The notes beneath the pieces were generated by a model. The model saw only the letters and a list, made by a program, of their open reading frames with translations, was not told the origin of the DNA and searched no databases. Source: Botrytis cinerea B05.10 (Eukaryota; Ascomycota; Leotiomycetes; Helotiales; Sclerotiniaceae). Taken from it: a DNA stretch of 64,000 nucleotides. Made by a program: the position numbers and the translations under genes. Below, one piece after another: positions 42,976 to 54,908 of the stretch. The stretch is from assembly GCF_000143535.2 (NCBI RefSeq), contig NC_037316.1, positions 992,001 through 1,056,000 on the forward strand, read 5' to 3'. Each line of letters begins with the position of its first letter. Position 1 is the stretch's first letter.

Positions 42976-44979
42976 AATTGCGGTAGTGGAAGCTCTGCAA
43001 ATAGATAGATAGATCAGTATTGTTGTTTGAATTCGGATAGTTGAATAGCTGGGAAGTCGGAGGAACAAGAGTATGCAAACGGAGGAAGAGTAGGAGGCAG
43101 AAGAGTATGATTTGAAAAGGAAAAAGAAATAGAAATAGAAGAGGAGACAAGAGAGAAAAGGCAATGTGATAAAAGACTCCGGCAGTGCGTGGTCAACAGT
43201 GAATTTTGATTGTGCTCAAGTAAAAGTGAACAAGATCGAGAGATCCAAACGGCGCACTTTGCGACAATTATGAGGAAAATGTATTTGCCAATCTTGGCAA
43301 GAATAGAATATTGATGGATAGAAATACTCGAGGATAGATAGGCATTGCAGTAAGATGATGATAACTTACTTGGTTGGGTGTTTTGTTGTGAAGTGTGGTT
43401 GCTATGAAGAGTGCGCGTTGTGCGATATCGACGACGACGATCTATACAATTCAAGCCAGCATTAGTAACTTACAAATCATGTTCACTTATTCCAGGAAAT
43501 GGCAATAGGAACAGAAAAGATACTCACAGTATTCGAAAATCCTATGCGACAGATGAAAATAGATGACTGATCAAAGTATTGTTGAAGTTGATGGAGGTTG
43601 TAAGAGGTTGTTGAGGTTGTGGGGGAGAAGAAGGATGTGCGAAAATGGGTCGAGATTTGGGACTTTAAATAAGTGAATTCTGAACAGCCAAAAGAAGCGG
43701 AAGGAAAGAGCGGCAATGGGAAAATCAAGTTTCAGTAATCCAGAGATCCTGCAAGCCTGATGTTGTTCACAATTAGGTGTCTGAATAGATTCAAATAATT
43801 CAATGTCAAGCCCACATTTTGTACAGGCCACAACACAACGAGGAATAAATATGTTTGATTGAACCGAGTTTCTAATCCATTCTACACAGCAGATCCTTCA
43901 TTTCCAAACTAATCCGAATAGCCGAAGACAACGATTGCGTTTGTTCTGTATTTTCCTCTATACCAAAGATACTTCGAACACATTGAATTCTCCAGATTAT
44001 CTTCCTCAGATATTCACAATCGAACAATTCTCCCGCAGCAAAAGCGGAGTATTCGCACAGACTGAAACCTGATAGATTCTTATTGTAAGCATAAGCTGCC
44101 TGCAGGAACTTATCCATGAAACTTGGTGTACATTGGTTTTGCTTTTTTCTTTCTTTTTCGTTTGATGCTCTCCCGGATACCAGCATCATCTTGTGTGACT
44201 TATCACTTTTTTCCTTCATTTTTGATTGCTTTAGGAATTTCCTGCCTAATCATTTTCATTCAAAAAACAAACCAAATTTTTTGGATTCATCTATCAGGCA
44301 ACTATGGTAGCATATTGGAAAGATTCCAAGTCAATGGCCCGGGGAAGGATCTCGCTATTCCGGGGTGGTCTGATATATTTATTTGAATACTATCAGATGT
44401 CTATTGTATTTCGGATAACTGCAACAGCACTGGAAAAATAGTGAAAACAAGATTTGAAATAGATAGAAAAAAAATAGAATTGAAAAGGAATAAATAAGAA
44501 ATATAACAAATTAATGTTCATACGCTGATTCAATTGAACAGTGACTAGTGTTCAATTGTTTACAGGTAAACTGCCGAAGTAATATTCAGTACATGTATCT
44601 CGAACTGGCTGCTTAGAAAAACATCAAACACTTGCTGCATATTGCATGTGATAATAAATCCACAACATTAATCACTAAAAGCCCCTTTCCGGTCCGCGAG
44701 CAGATCATAAATACAGAACAACCAAAATCCCTTAGCTTCAAACAACCCAATGTGCTGCTGATGAAAAGGTTTCCGAGAACCAACGACGCGGAATATGTCC
44801 CATCTTTACCTGTACGAGAGATATTGGGTCGTTCCGGTCGCAACAATTCCGCCAACATACCTATCATCTCGATACTGTATGCATCCTCTTTTTAGATATG
44901 TTGCAGAACGGAGGGCCCAATGCTCTCACTGACTTAGCATTTCCTGAAATTGTGCTCTACATATCCTCCACGACTGCAA
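42976..44979. other. Upstream region of the array gene and 3' flank of the Zn2Cys6 gene
   Basis: About 2 kb. It contains the array gene promoter and probably a long leader. Minus-strand open frames at 43014-43454, 43571-43831 and 43872-44219 and plus-strand ones at 44123-44386 and 44632-44895 have no recognisable domain. The 43872-44219 frame (KKIIWRIQ-like helical composition) is the least random, but I would not call it a gene. Confidence 0.4.
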
Positions 44980-46576
44980 TCATTTCCCAGCAGCCTGTTT
45001 CGATTTCTCATATTCCATTTTCAGAGCAGCAATAGCATTTCTGGCACATATTGCAGCATCCCAATTACCTTCTCTCCTAGGTACGATATCTAGTAACACT
45101 TTTATGGCCTTCTTCCTGGTAGAAATAACCCCGAACATCGCCGCTGCCATAAGTGATGGTATAATTCCAGCATGAAATACAAATCCCTTCTCAAAATTTG
45201 GGTGGGCAGCAACTGTTCTGCAAATTCCCACGACCTCTTCAAAACTGGATTGATAGGTATGAGCAGGGGTATGTGGAAAGAAAGCCGAATGAAAGCTATT
45301 GCGTGTTGTCAACCAGTGTGCTCTTAACATACGAATACTCATAATGTCGGCATCTTCTTCTCTGGCGCGCGTGGCCATCGGCTGAAAAGCAACATGCCAT
45401 TGATCAAGTCTGTTTAGGATTTCCTTGAATTCAACCGCTGCTGGAGACCAATCGAGCATTCGATGATTCCATATTGCCGAATCTGATATTTCTTCTTCCG
45501 TGGGCTCTCCTCCTTCTCGGATAAGTGTCACTGTGCTCATGAGAAAGCTGATAACCTGCTTGCATATTGCCGTGAAATTTGCACCTGCATCATCGATGTT
45601 TGTAAAACTTGTCGGAATTGGGCTGGGAATATACATTTGAGTCCCATGTATGATATCTTGTGCTTGTGCTATGGTAGGATCGATGGCAGAAACTAACCCA
45701 ATATGCGTGCTATGAAACGTGGCAAAAATGATGTCTTCAATGATATTTGGGGCAGGTGACATTGTTCGATCCGTTATCTGACGCTTTTCACGATCTTTCA
45801 TCCATGCTTGAAGTAAACTCGCAGCGCTTTGAATCTGAGTTATCGCCGCCATTTGATTTCCGTGAAAGTTCTCAAAAGAGAATATGAGCAATGTGGCAAG
45901 TAAAGTCATCCGGATAGGTACGAGCTTTTTGATCCCTTCAAGAGCTTTACCATATTCCAGTACGGCAAATCTATAATCATCATTCATTGCCATAAGCTGA
46001 CCCTGCTTGCGTGCTTTCATGACCCTACTGAGAGCCCCTATCGCACAGACGGCTTGGATAATACATGGCTCCTGATGGCATGCTTGAAGGATAACACTGC
46101 TCCATAGTTCAGAATAGAATCCACCGAAAACTTGAGTCGTAACATCACTACAGAAGAACCGAAAGTATTGAAAGTGTCTTGGGCTTTCGAACTTGATATC
46201 GGACATGTTATTTATGGAGCCATGACTGAGAATTGATTGCCCAATATTATTCACGACCTCCTTTGGTAGGATTGTTCTCCTGGTTGCGACTCTAGATCTT
46301 GAAATTTCACGTGTTAAATATCCACACTTTTGAGAAGTGCCTTTATAAAATATTTTGCAGCGATTACACTCTGGCTTTCCTTCGTCGCATTTGATTCGTC
46401 GAGCTCTGGTGCTTGTTAGCCATGAGGGGAAAATAATGTAATCTTTTCAGGGAGACAGACTTGCATGTTGTACAACCCGAGTGAACTTTTGGTAATCCCC
46501 TTCGCTTTCGTAGCGGTATGGATGTTTCCTCTCGCGTGCTAAGATCTCGTTTTGGGGGTGTTATAACCAAGAACAT
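44980..46576 (-). CDS. Zn(II)2Cys6 fungal transcription factor
   Basis: Two exons on the minus strand, 46461-46576 and 44980-46405, encode 513 residues. The intron splits the zinc cluster. When spliced it reads HSGCTTCKARRIKCDEGK then PECNRCK and ends at a cysteine ten residues on (KIFYKGTSQKC), so the pattern is C-x2-C-x6-C-x6-C-x2-C-x10-C. The last gap is longer than the usual 6-8. The donor is GTCTGT and the branch site reads GGCTAACAAG. After the basic linker the rest is helical, with a fungal regulator middle region (SSVILQACHQEPCIIQAVCAIGAL near residue 130). An alternative in-frame start lies at 46639; 46576 was chosen because it puts a basic stretch directly before the cluster. It should be a nuclear DNA-binding regulator; its target genes are unknown. 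Confidence 0.88.
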
Positions 46577-48263
46577 TTTCCGGAGGTTGTGTTGGACGAA
46601 TATTTCAAGATGACTACTGATGTAGTTGTAGAACATCAAGATTCTGGCAGGGCTGTGTGCTCAAATGTAACATGACAAAATGACTTTAATGTCCGGTACA
46701 ACCGAGTATATAAAGCTGACCCTTATCCTTGTCAGAATATATTGAACGCTGAAGGAACAGGCGGGTCATCCAGGCCGGGAGACATAGCCGACTCCCATTT
46801 TTGACCACTGAAAGCTTTTAGTATTCCAATTTAAGGTCCAGAAAATCAATCAATTTCTGAAAGCCTGAAGCTTAAAAATACTTCGCAAGACCATAATTCA
46901 GATTTGACTTTTAAACAGCCTTTAAGAGTGTTTTGTGTTCTGATTTCCTACAAGTTGCAAGCCAGATCTCGAATTGCAGCGTACCATGAAGTTCAAAGAG
47001 TGTGCCGATAAGGCGATTTAGCAGTATGTACTGGGTACACACTTGTGCAACGTTGTCGGAGCCGCCGTGCGTGAGATCCTTGTGTATTCTATTTCTGGGA
47101 GTAAATCTCTACCCCCCCGATTCGTGGAATCACTCATATGAATGACTTAGTACCCGCCCAGACCTAAGATTTGACTTGTGAAAATACGTACCGTTCGTTC
47201 ACACTGACAAAGAAGACTGTACTTGAACTTCAAAGAAGCACCTTAGTGTATTGATGTGTGTAAAGTAAGAAAAGATGGAGACGCCATTGAACAATGTATG
47301 TCTCACCAGCCGAGCAGGTCATTGAAAGGCCAGTCTCGAGGAATCTTTCGATTGATACAGCAGCGGACGATTCTTTTCACGGTTGAATAGGTGGGGAAAA
47401 TTGTTATATTGGACATCCCGACCCAAGACCCACCAGCTGGCTTAGCTGCAGATCGTCGAGACATTTCCGGACACCAACCATTTCGAAATGGATTTGCGCG
47501 TTTTGGTACTTGAATTCAACTGCACGTGAAATGATGAAATCAGAACTTGCACTCATTCTCCTCCCCCCGGTGCCCCAAACTATTTTATTAGTCATTGAGC
47601 CCTCCGAGTGAGTGTGGATCAAATTTTCAAAATTCTCGAGAGGACGAGAATTTTGATCATTCCAACCAAGTGAGGCGTTCTGAATTTTCAATTTTTTTTT
47701 TAGTTCGGATCAATGCTCCCCTACAGAGACACTAAGAATACGATTCCAATTTTCTAAGTTTGAATACTGGTATCGTATTTCAGCCTGCATGGCTGAGGAA
47801 GAATCAAGCGATCGACGTCACTGACAAGCTAAAAGGCCTGGCGTCTTGGCTCCCGGAGTTGGCATAAGGTCATAGAAATTTTTCTAGTACTGTGCGGGGA
47901 CCAACGTTCTCTTTTGAATTGATAAAAGTGGCATGGAGAGCCTCTGCCGAGTGCTAATTGACGGGAGATGTGGCCCTTCATGATGGCGTCAAAGGTTGCT
48001 CGGCACTGGCTAAGAGCGGAGCCTAGTGTGCGTGTGGAGAGCCTCGTCATTGTCCATAATAATTTGTATTATCTTGCTTATGAGACATATCCCAGATATA
48101 TAATACCACGAAATTTCTTCCTGACTATTTTGCTGGCTAGATACTGCAACAAGAACCGAAAAGGAAAATATATCATTCAACAGCGAGACAGTAAAAGTTG
48201 CTTTCAGTTCGAGTGATTCCACCACAGCATAGGTTTCGATTGGATTGAGAGAGCTTTACAGCA
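46577..48263. other. Intergenic region upstream of the Zn2Cys6 gene and the amidotransferase gene
   Basis: About 1.7 kb between two divergent genes. Frames at 47404-47691 and 47829-48050 (minus) look random. A TATATAAAG at about 46707-46715 points to the right, but no gene begins within reach of it. Confidence 0.45.
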
Positions 48264-49112
48264 ATGGCAACTCAGGAATCCGAAGATCCAGTTCGAATGC
48301 TGGTCCTTGAGACAGATTCGCCCCATCCTGATATTAGGGACGAAAAAGGCGGCTATAGTGATATCTTGAACGCTCTATTTCAAGATGCTGGAAAAGAACA
48401 CGATCCACCCTTGGAAATAGAGACGGAGATGCACTATGTTGTCGATGATCCTGAAAAAGGTCATCATGGGCACGTTCCTCAAGTGTCCGATGTCGATCCA
48501 TCTATCAACGCCATACTGATCACGGGAAGCATGTACGACGCCCATGGAGATGACCCATGGATCCAACAATTGCTGCAATTCTTGCGAGATCTTTGGATTG
48601 AACGAAAGGATATGAAGTTCAGTGGTGTTTGCTTTGGTCACCAAATATTATCGCGGGCTTTAGGGGCAAAAGTGGAGCAAGAGCCGAATGGAAGATGGGA
48701 ATTGTCACATACGGAAATGGATTTGACATCTGTGGGCCAGAGATTGTTCCAAACGAAAGACAAAAAGCTTAGTCTACACCAAATGCATCAGGATCAAGTG
48801 ACCATTGTACCATCAGCATCGACAACTGATTTGCTCACTGAAGATGACAACGTTGAGAATTGGGCCAGTACAGAACATACAAAGATTCAAGGTCTGTATT
48901 TGAGGGAGAGGCTGTTTACCAGTCAAGGGCATCTTAGTTTTGACGAAGATATGGTGCATCTCGAAATTGAAATGCGTGTTGAGAGTGGTGGAATCAGGGA
49001 CAAGGAAGTTGCAGAGAAGGCGAAGGATACCGCACACTTAAGGCACGATGGATTGGTTGTTGCTGGCGCAATATTGAGATTTTTCCATGGAGACGACCGG
49101 GACATTCCTTGA
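48264..49112 (+). CDS. Class I glutamine amidotransferase-like protein
   Basis: Single exon, 282 residues. The fold of a stand-alone GATase-1 domain is visible: MLVLETDSPHPDIRDEKGGY at the front, AILITGSMYDAHGDDPWI near 83-100 (the oxyanion region), FSGVCFGHQILSRALGA near 119-135 with the nucleophile Cys123, and SQGHLSFDEDM near 220-230 with the presumed catalytic His223. In active members the histidine is normally followed by Pro-Glu; here it is Leu-Ser, so the triad glutamate seems missing. It resembles the fungal cytosolic family of small putative amidotransferases rather than the subunits of GMP or anthranilate synthase. Its substrate is unknown. Loss of glutaminase activity is possible but unproven. 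Confidence 0.82.
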   Translation: MATQESEDPVRMLVLETDSPHPDIRDEKGGYSDILNALFQDAGKEHDPPLEIETEMHYVVDDPEKGHHGHVPQVSDVDPSINAILITGSMYDAHGDDPWIQQLLQFLRDLWIERKDMKFSGVCFGHQILSRALGAKVEQEPNGRWELSHTEMDLTSVGQRLFQTKDKKLSLHQMHQDQVTIVPSASTTDLLTEDDNVENWASTEHTKIQGLYLRERLFTSQGHLSFDEDMVHLEIEMRVESGGIRDKEVAEKAKDTAHLRHDGLVVAGAILRFFHGDDRDIP

Positions 49113-50235
49113 AGGATTGTTCAGCCTGAATAGGGAGATTTGGTCCTGCAAATTTGTTTTCTATATTCCAATGGCATTTGGCGCGTAAAAACCTCTTTCA
49201 CACCATTTACACAATGTGGAGGCTATGGACTTGTACCATTCTCGGTGAAGCTATCGTTCAATCATTCATTTCAGGCTTCTGGGACATGCTGAAATGAACT
49301 TGGTAATGGTGATCTGTCTGTGGTGTCAACGGTATGAATCGGGAATGGATATGCAACGACGGATAAGCTAGAACTGGCATTATCTCAGCTGTGCAACTAA
49401 AGGATCTTGCTGGCGCTCTCTAAGAAAAGCCCCTTCATGCACTTGTGATCAACGGCAAGGCGCCACAACACCAATGGTCATAGAAACAACTCCAAACAAG
49501 GTTCGGGACTTCTTGATATCAAAACAGATCGATACTGCAACGGTAACAACATCATTAGTGATTCTAGGGGGAGATGTTGAGGCGGCACAGCATGCATGCA
49601 AGCAAGATTAAAATTACATAAGCATTACATTCCTCACGGGTTGCATACCCACATACCACCGTCCTCGAAACCCATTCATCTCTTCTCGTGAACATATTGC
49701 TGCAAATGATTATGGGAGGTCCATCGTTAAAACTCTCATGAAAAATGCATTGCTATCATCCCCAGCTTCTTCCGCAATCAAATACTACAAAGTCAAGGTG
49801 CTGAAAATCCCACTCAAGTGATGGCAGCGGCTGAATGTAACACAAAACTACTTACCCATGTTCCCGCCCCGCGTTATGGGGAGATTAAGGATTTGGAGCC
49901 GACACACTAACAGCTGCTCTACCGTTCAATACGAGATATAGCAGAAGGATTCTGAAATCCTACCCAGGCTGCCGAATTCTACCCCCGTCACTCAAGAAAG
50001 AAGCATAACACATAATGACGATGGGACTGTGTAAGGCTGAGGAATGTGGAAATGAAGGTGACGATCCTGTCCAATATGAGGCTGATCGTCGAAAATAAGT
50101 GAAGATATAACCATATGGGAATGTAGCATCGTCATATTCCTTATTCTCATCTTTCCACTCAGTATCTTATTGAATACTCATTACTTTTACTCTGACTCTG
50201 TAATTTTTCCATTCGATATTTCAAAACATTCAGCT
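49113..50235. other. Intergenic region upstream of the GH25 gene
   Basis: About 1.1 kb with no open frame of note. It contains the GH25 promoter. A tRNA-like half sequence near 49895-49950 was considered and rejected. Confidence 0.5.
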
Positions 50236-51363
50236 ATGTCTTTCTCCAAGATTTTTATTGCCTTCGCAGGTATTATCGCTGTCGCTTCCAGCAACCCTCT
50301 TGTTCCTAGAGCATCAACTGCTTGCTCAACATCTAGTGGGCCTGGCTTCTGTCAGAGCACTTCTAGCTCCTGCTCAGGTGGAAAGTATATTGCTGGTGCC
50401 TGTCCAGGAGGCGTCGACAATCAATGCTGCGTAGCAACATGTTCCAGCGGAAAGGGTGTGTGTCAAGCGACATCCGTAGCCTGCTCTGGTGGTTCTTTCA
50501 GTAGCGGTCTTTGTCCCGGACCGGCAGATGTTCAGGTACGCCTCTTTCGTGTCTTCAAAGTTTCATGTATTAACAGATATTAGTGCTGCATCAAGAGTGG
50601 CGGCGGTACTACTCCACCGTCTAGCGGTGCCGGCTCTCTAGGTATCGATATATCTCAACTCGGCACCCCAGCTTTCTTCGAGTGCGCCAAGAAAACCAAA
50701 GACATAGTCGCCATCCGTGGATACCAGCAAGCTTGCGGGACCGGCGGCCAAGTAGATAAAAACTTTGTGGCCTCCTATAAAAATGCCAAAGCCGCCGGTT
50801 TCACCCGGATCGACTCCTACATCTTTCCCTGCACCGGTACACCCACCGGTTCTGAACCTAAATGCAAGAGCGTCGATACCCAGATGGCCGAATACCTCAA
50901 AGTAATCTCCGATAACAATATGGATATTCACACTCTCTGGCTCGATCTCGAACCCACATCTGTCTCCAATTCTCCTTGTAATGCCTGGAATCTCGGTGCT
51001 GCAGCCAATGAAAAGCTCGCCAAACAATGGGTCACAGCAATGAAGGCTACAGGATTAAAATGGGGCATCTATGCAAATGGCAATCAATGGAGCGGTATAT
51101 TTGCTAGTAGGAGTACAGATATCGGAAGTGATTTGCCCTTGTGGGCTGTGCAGGAGGACTATAAAGAGGGTGTAAATACAGTGACTACTTTTATGGGGGG
51201 TTGGACAAAGGCGGTTGCTAAGCAATATAGCCTCGGTATGTATACTTTGATTCCTTTCTCGTTCCTTCTATCTCCGTTTTGAGATGTGGGAGATTAGATG
51301 CTAACTCGTGCTATAGATACTACCCTCTGTGGTCTCGGTGTGGATTTGGACTCCTTTGCGTGA
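50236..51363 (+). CDS. Secreted GH25 muramidase with N-terminal cysteine-rich repeats
   Basis: Three exons, 50236-50535, 50584-51235 and 51317-51363, give 332 residues. A signal peptide (MSFSKIFIAFAGIIAVAS) is followed by two short cysteine-rich repeats, one ending NQCC and one ending VQCC across the first intron, each with a CSGG and a CPG element. After a Gly/Ser linker the GH25 domain begins with LGIDISQLGTPAFFECAKK near residue 120. It continues with DIVAIRGYQQACGTGGQVD, YIFPC, LWLDLEP (the acidic catalytic pair region), WGIYANGNQW and ends LCGLGVDLDSFA. GH25 enzymes cleave the N-acetylmuramic acid-N-acetylglucosamine bond of bacterial peptidoglycan. Fungal copies are usually thought to derive from bacteria and may act against competing bacteria; that role is inference here. 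Confidence 0.92.
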
Positions 51364-52013
51364 GTGTTGGAAGCAGTGTTTCCAGTAGTCCGGACTGTGT
51401 AGTCCATCCTGAAATTTTAGCTTTGAGATTCTGAAAATACTATTATTGATTTTATAAATTCAATGTTCCAAATCAATTTAACAATTGAAGATTTCTCAAT
51501 GTCTAAATTCAACATTCGAAAGATATTAAATATTTCAAAGTTTTGGTTGAATTGCAGTTTGGACTAATTATTTGATGCTCTGGTTAGAAGCCACAAAGGA
51601 ATGTCAAAACCATGATATTTCTTCGGATTTTTGAAGGAGATCCCCTCTGTCGACTTTCTTGTTTTTTCACCAATTCGAATCCAATTTCGTCTAGAATTAC
51701 CACACTTGTTATAGTCCTCGAATCATTACTGCACGCGTGCATATTTCTCTGAAAGTGTGTATGTTCCGACGTGTGGCACCGTCACACGAACGTGGCATAT
51801 CTTTTGAATCACAGTCATACGGGCATTGGATACCTGAGTAAACCTTATTAGTAACTATCGAATTTAGCCTCTCCGATGCTCCTTCCCTGCCAGCGTATTA
51901 TACATGAAAAGCCAAGGGTATTCCCGAATCCAACGCCATGCCAGATCCCATTTGCATTGTGTCATATCGTCATATCTGAAAGTAGCATCTATCTATCAAA
52001 TCCCCATATTTGT
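51364..52013. other. Convergent intergenic region
   Basis: Gap between the 3' ends of the GH25 and Gtr1 genes. AT-rich; no gene seen. Confidence 0.5.
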
Positions 52014-53375
52014 CTAAACCATTCCAGCCTCAGTACCTGTTGCACCTCTATCGGCACTCTTTCTCGCTGGGCTATCAAGCTCTTCAAAATCCCTCGCAGC
52101 AATCTTCGCGTTCTCCAAAGCACAATTGAAGCGTTCCTCTCCAGGTGGAAGGATGGCCGCAAGGTATGTATTGGTTGTAAATTTAACGACAAACATACTG
52201 AAGTTTGGCATTTTCAACTCGAATAAACTGAACTGTTCGGCGGACTTGGGTGTACCGGTGTAACGAGAGGTGCTTTGCTTGAAGTTTTTGATGATATTCG
52301 AAAGACGCTCGAATCGATCAGTGGTAGGATTTGCTTCTCCTTCTGGGGAAGTCCAGCTTGAGACAACAAGGAAAGATGAGCGCTCAAATAGGAGAACTTC
52401 TTCAGCTTCAATGATAGTACCAAGTGAAGAGAGGTGTCTTTCGATTTCTCCGAGATTAGGAACTAGATCGTGAATGATTTCTGCCCATGCCTTGTATAAC
52501 GATTGATCCCAAATAGATGTCGCAAATGGCACGATATTGAACGATTCTGATTTAGATCGGACGAGTGTGATTCTCTCATGAAAAATATCCTCACGTTGGT
52601 TCGGAAGGACAAGATCCATCTTGTGAATCAAGACGTAGATACTTGCGGTTGGTGAGAATTGAGTGAGTGCGGTGATGATCGAGCGATATGTTAAGAGATC
52701 ACGATCGAAATCCCGAGATTCGATATCGAAGACGTAAATGAGGACGCCGACACTTGAGAATACATGTTGACGTTGTTGAGATAGATAGTTTTCCATGAAT
52801 GCATCCTGACTAGATGTTTGTTAGCCATATCCAAGAGTGTGAAATTAAAAACATAGCAATGTAGACTGTAATGATATGAAAATTTCAATGGTAATCTGCG
52901 AGCAGTATAAAATACCAATCTGATATCTTGTAAAGTCTGGCAAACTCGAATGCAGTTTGCGATGACTACCCCGCACCCCATGTTGATGGAAAGCTTGAAA
53001 ACACCATATAACAAGAACTCACCCTCCACAATCCCATAGATTGAGCGTTAAATTTCCTAGAAATTTGACATGGCTAAGATCGACATCAATTGTTGCTCCC
53101 AATCGTCTTGTATCCTTTGCGACATAGTTCGAAAAGATGATGCTTCTCATAGAACTCTTTCCGGAACCTGATTTTCCCATCAACAGAACCTTCTTCTTTC
53201 TTGGCTTTTTGGATTCAGATGGAGAAGATACTGCAGATGCAGCAGACTCGTCTTGCTGTCGATGATTCTCCATTTTTGGCTGAGGTTCAGATTTGGTGGA
53301 ATTGGAGAGAGATTGGGAAGTCGAAGCTTGAGCTTGACCTTTTGAACCAGAGGTAAAGCGGTGAAAGTAGTCCAT
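52014..53375 (-). CDS. GTR1: Ras-related GTPase Gtr1 (RagA/B homologue)
   Basis: Two exons on the minus strand, 53023-53375 and 52014-52809, encode 382 residues. The intron (213 bases) falls inside the switch II motif, which reads [16 protein letters not shown] when spliced. The P-loop [19 protein letters not shown] is at about 66-84, the switch I region [10 protein letters not shown] at about 90-99, HKMDLV is the base-specificity motif, and [12 protein letters not shown] follows. The C-terminal half is the roadblock-like dimerisation domain of Rag GTPases. With Gtr2 this protein forms the EGO/Ragulator-bound heterodimer on the vacuole that tells TORC1 about amino acids. Compared with yeast Gtr1 there is an extra N-terminal Ser/Gln/Lys-rich stretch of about 60 residues ending [10 protein letters not shown]; an upstream in-frame start at 53435 is possible. 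Confidence 0.92.
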
Positions 53376-54908
53376 GGTGGAGTTCGGGGAAACTATTATT
53401 CCGAATTGTGGTCCAAGTAAGGTATTTAGAAGCATGCACCAAATAATCTTTTGTCAAGAAGAAGGAGACTGACAATCCATTAGTTCTTTGATTTTGGTAG
53501 GAACTTCTTCACAAAAGTGACAAGTTGAGAACTACAACAGTATATCTAGACGATAAGATTCAATTTTGAGTGAACAAGGTATCCAATCAAAGATTAGCCT
53601 GCAAACCAACCGAATCATTCCAATATTGACAGAAGATAGAGATAGCCTTCAAGCCTTTTTATTTCAATCCTTTCTCGCCAGCATGGAATTTTGGTTTGGG
53701 TCATGCATGCTTTAGATGTCAAATTCTTATCTATTTCAGATAGCATCATTTGATGTAGAATGAAGCTTGCTCTATCTTCAGCTATCGGCACAAGAAACCA
53801 TACATGAAGCCCGCAAGTTTGTTGTTCTTGAATGCCATTCCATTGCTTCCTCTCCACGGAGGTATAGATTCCTTCCATCAATGATGGCTGGTGAGGTTTC
53901 AGTCGTGCTATAAGCTTCAATCTTGGCATCAACTCTCAATTGGAGGCAATCCGCGTGGCATTTTCTTACAATACGTCGCATCTTTACCGTCAGGCGACAG
54001 GGAGACCTATCTGCTTTCCAGGGGTTTGCGCAGCCGTTTGAATTTAGTGTGTGAGAGAATCCATTTCAGCTCTCATCTTAGATAAACTTCACTGTCACCT
54101 AACTGATCGGGGCATTCTTGTTGGTGGAATCCTCTCATCATTGTCATTGGGCCGGCTCCACAACTACTGATTAAATTTTGACCCTGTCAAGGACAATGTA
54201 GCTAGTAGTACATGGCGGGGTAAATGCAGGGCAAAGATGGTTATATTGGTGCCTCAATCACTATGATGGGCCTTGCTTTACTGCGTGCAGATCTTTTTGT
54301 TTGCGACGCAGGTACGAGTGTGTTCCAGTGGTAGGCCTGGTGGGCGAAATGCCTTTTGCGTCGGAGCACTCCGAGAATGTTCCCCCGCCGAAGCAAGATA
54401 CTAAGACCTTTGAGATTTGACAAAGTGATTGCAAGCAAAGTTCTCGCGGTCGGAAGATATGAATGGAATTGCACTATCTCCGTTTTTTTTAGCCAAGGTA
54501 GACAGTAGCACGGCCTAAGTTTTTGCATTCTCGTTACAAAGAAAGTGAAGATTGACTTCAATGGTTGGAATTCAGTCCCAGAAAATACAATCATCTCATC
54601 GCAATGTAAAGCAGTCGCAATTGTTGGAAGCACGTTTCGCACTAGTACTGGGTTAGATTCAGAAGCTAGCTCTATGAACTCTACGCACTATACCATAGAT
54701 TGTTAGCTACACACAATAACATGTGCACTCCCACTCCTGAAAATAACGTAACATCGGTCATTTGAATCCAAAACATATTATAGATAATGCTTTGTCGGCT
54801 AAGTATGTATGAGCAAGTGGCAGGTCTTGTGGAATGATCCCCAAGCATCGAATATAATTTGAATTCATTCTAAAGTTTGGCATGATAACATATTGTTTAA
54901 TTTTTACA
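53376..54908. other. Intergenic region between Gtr1 and the HET gene
   Basis: About 1.5 kb without a supportable gene. Minus-strand frames at 53615-53932 and 54241-54642 look random. Confidence 0.5.

Noticed and set aside
46707..46715. Plus-strand TATATAAAG box
   Set aside because: No gene starts within a plausible distance; the next plus-strand start is 1.5 kb away.
49895..49950. tRNA-like half sequence on the minus strand with GGTAGAGCAGCTGTT and CTCCAAA
   Set aside because: No anticodon stem pairs around CTCCAAA, and no T-arm (GGTTCGA type) or matching acceptor stem follows. At best an old fragment.
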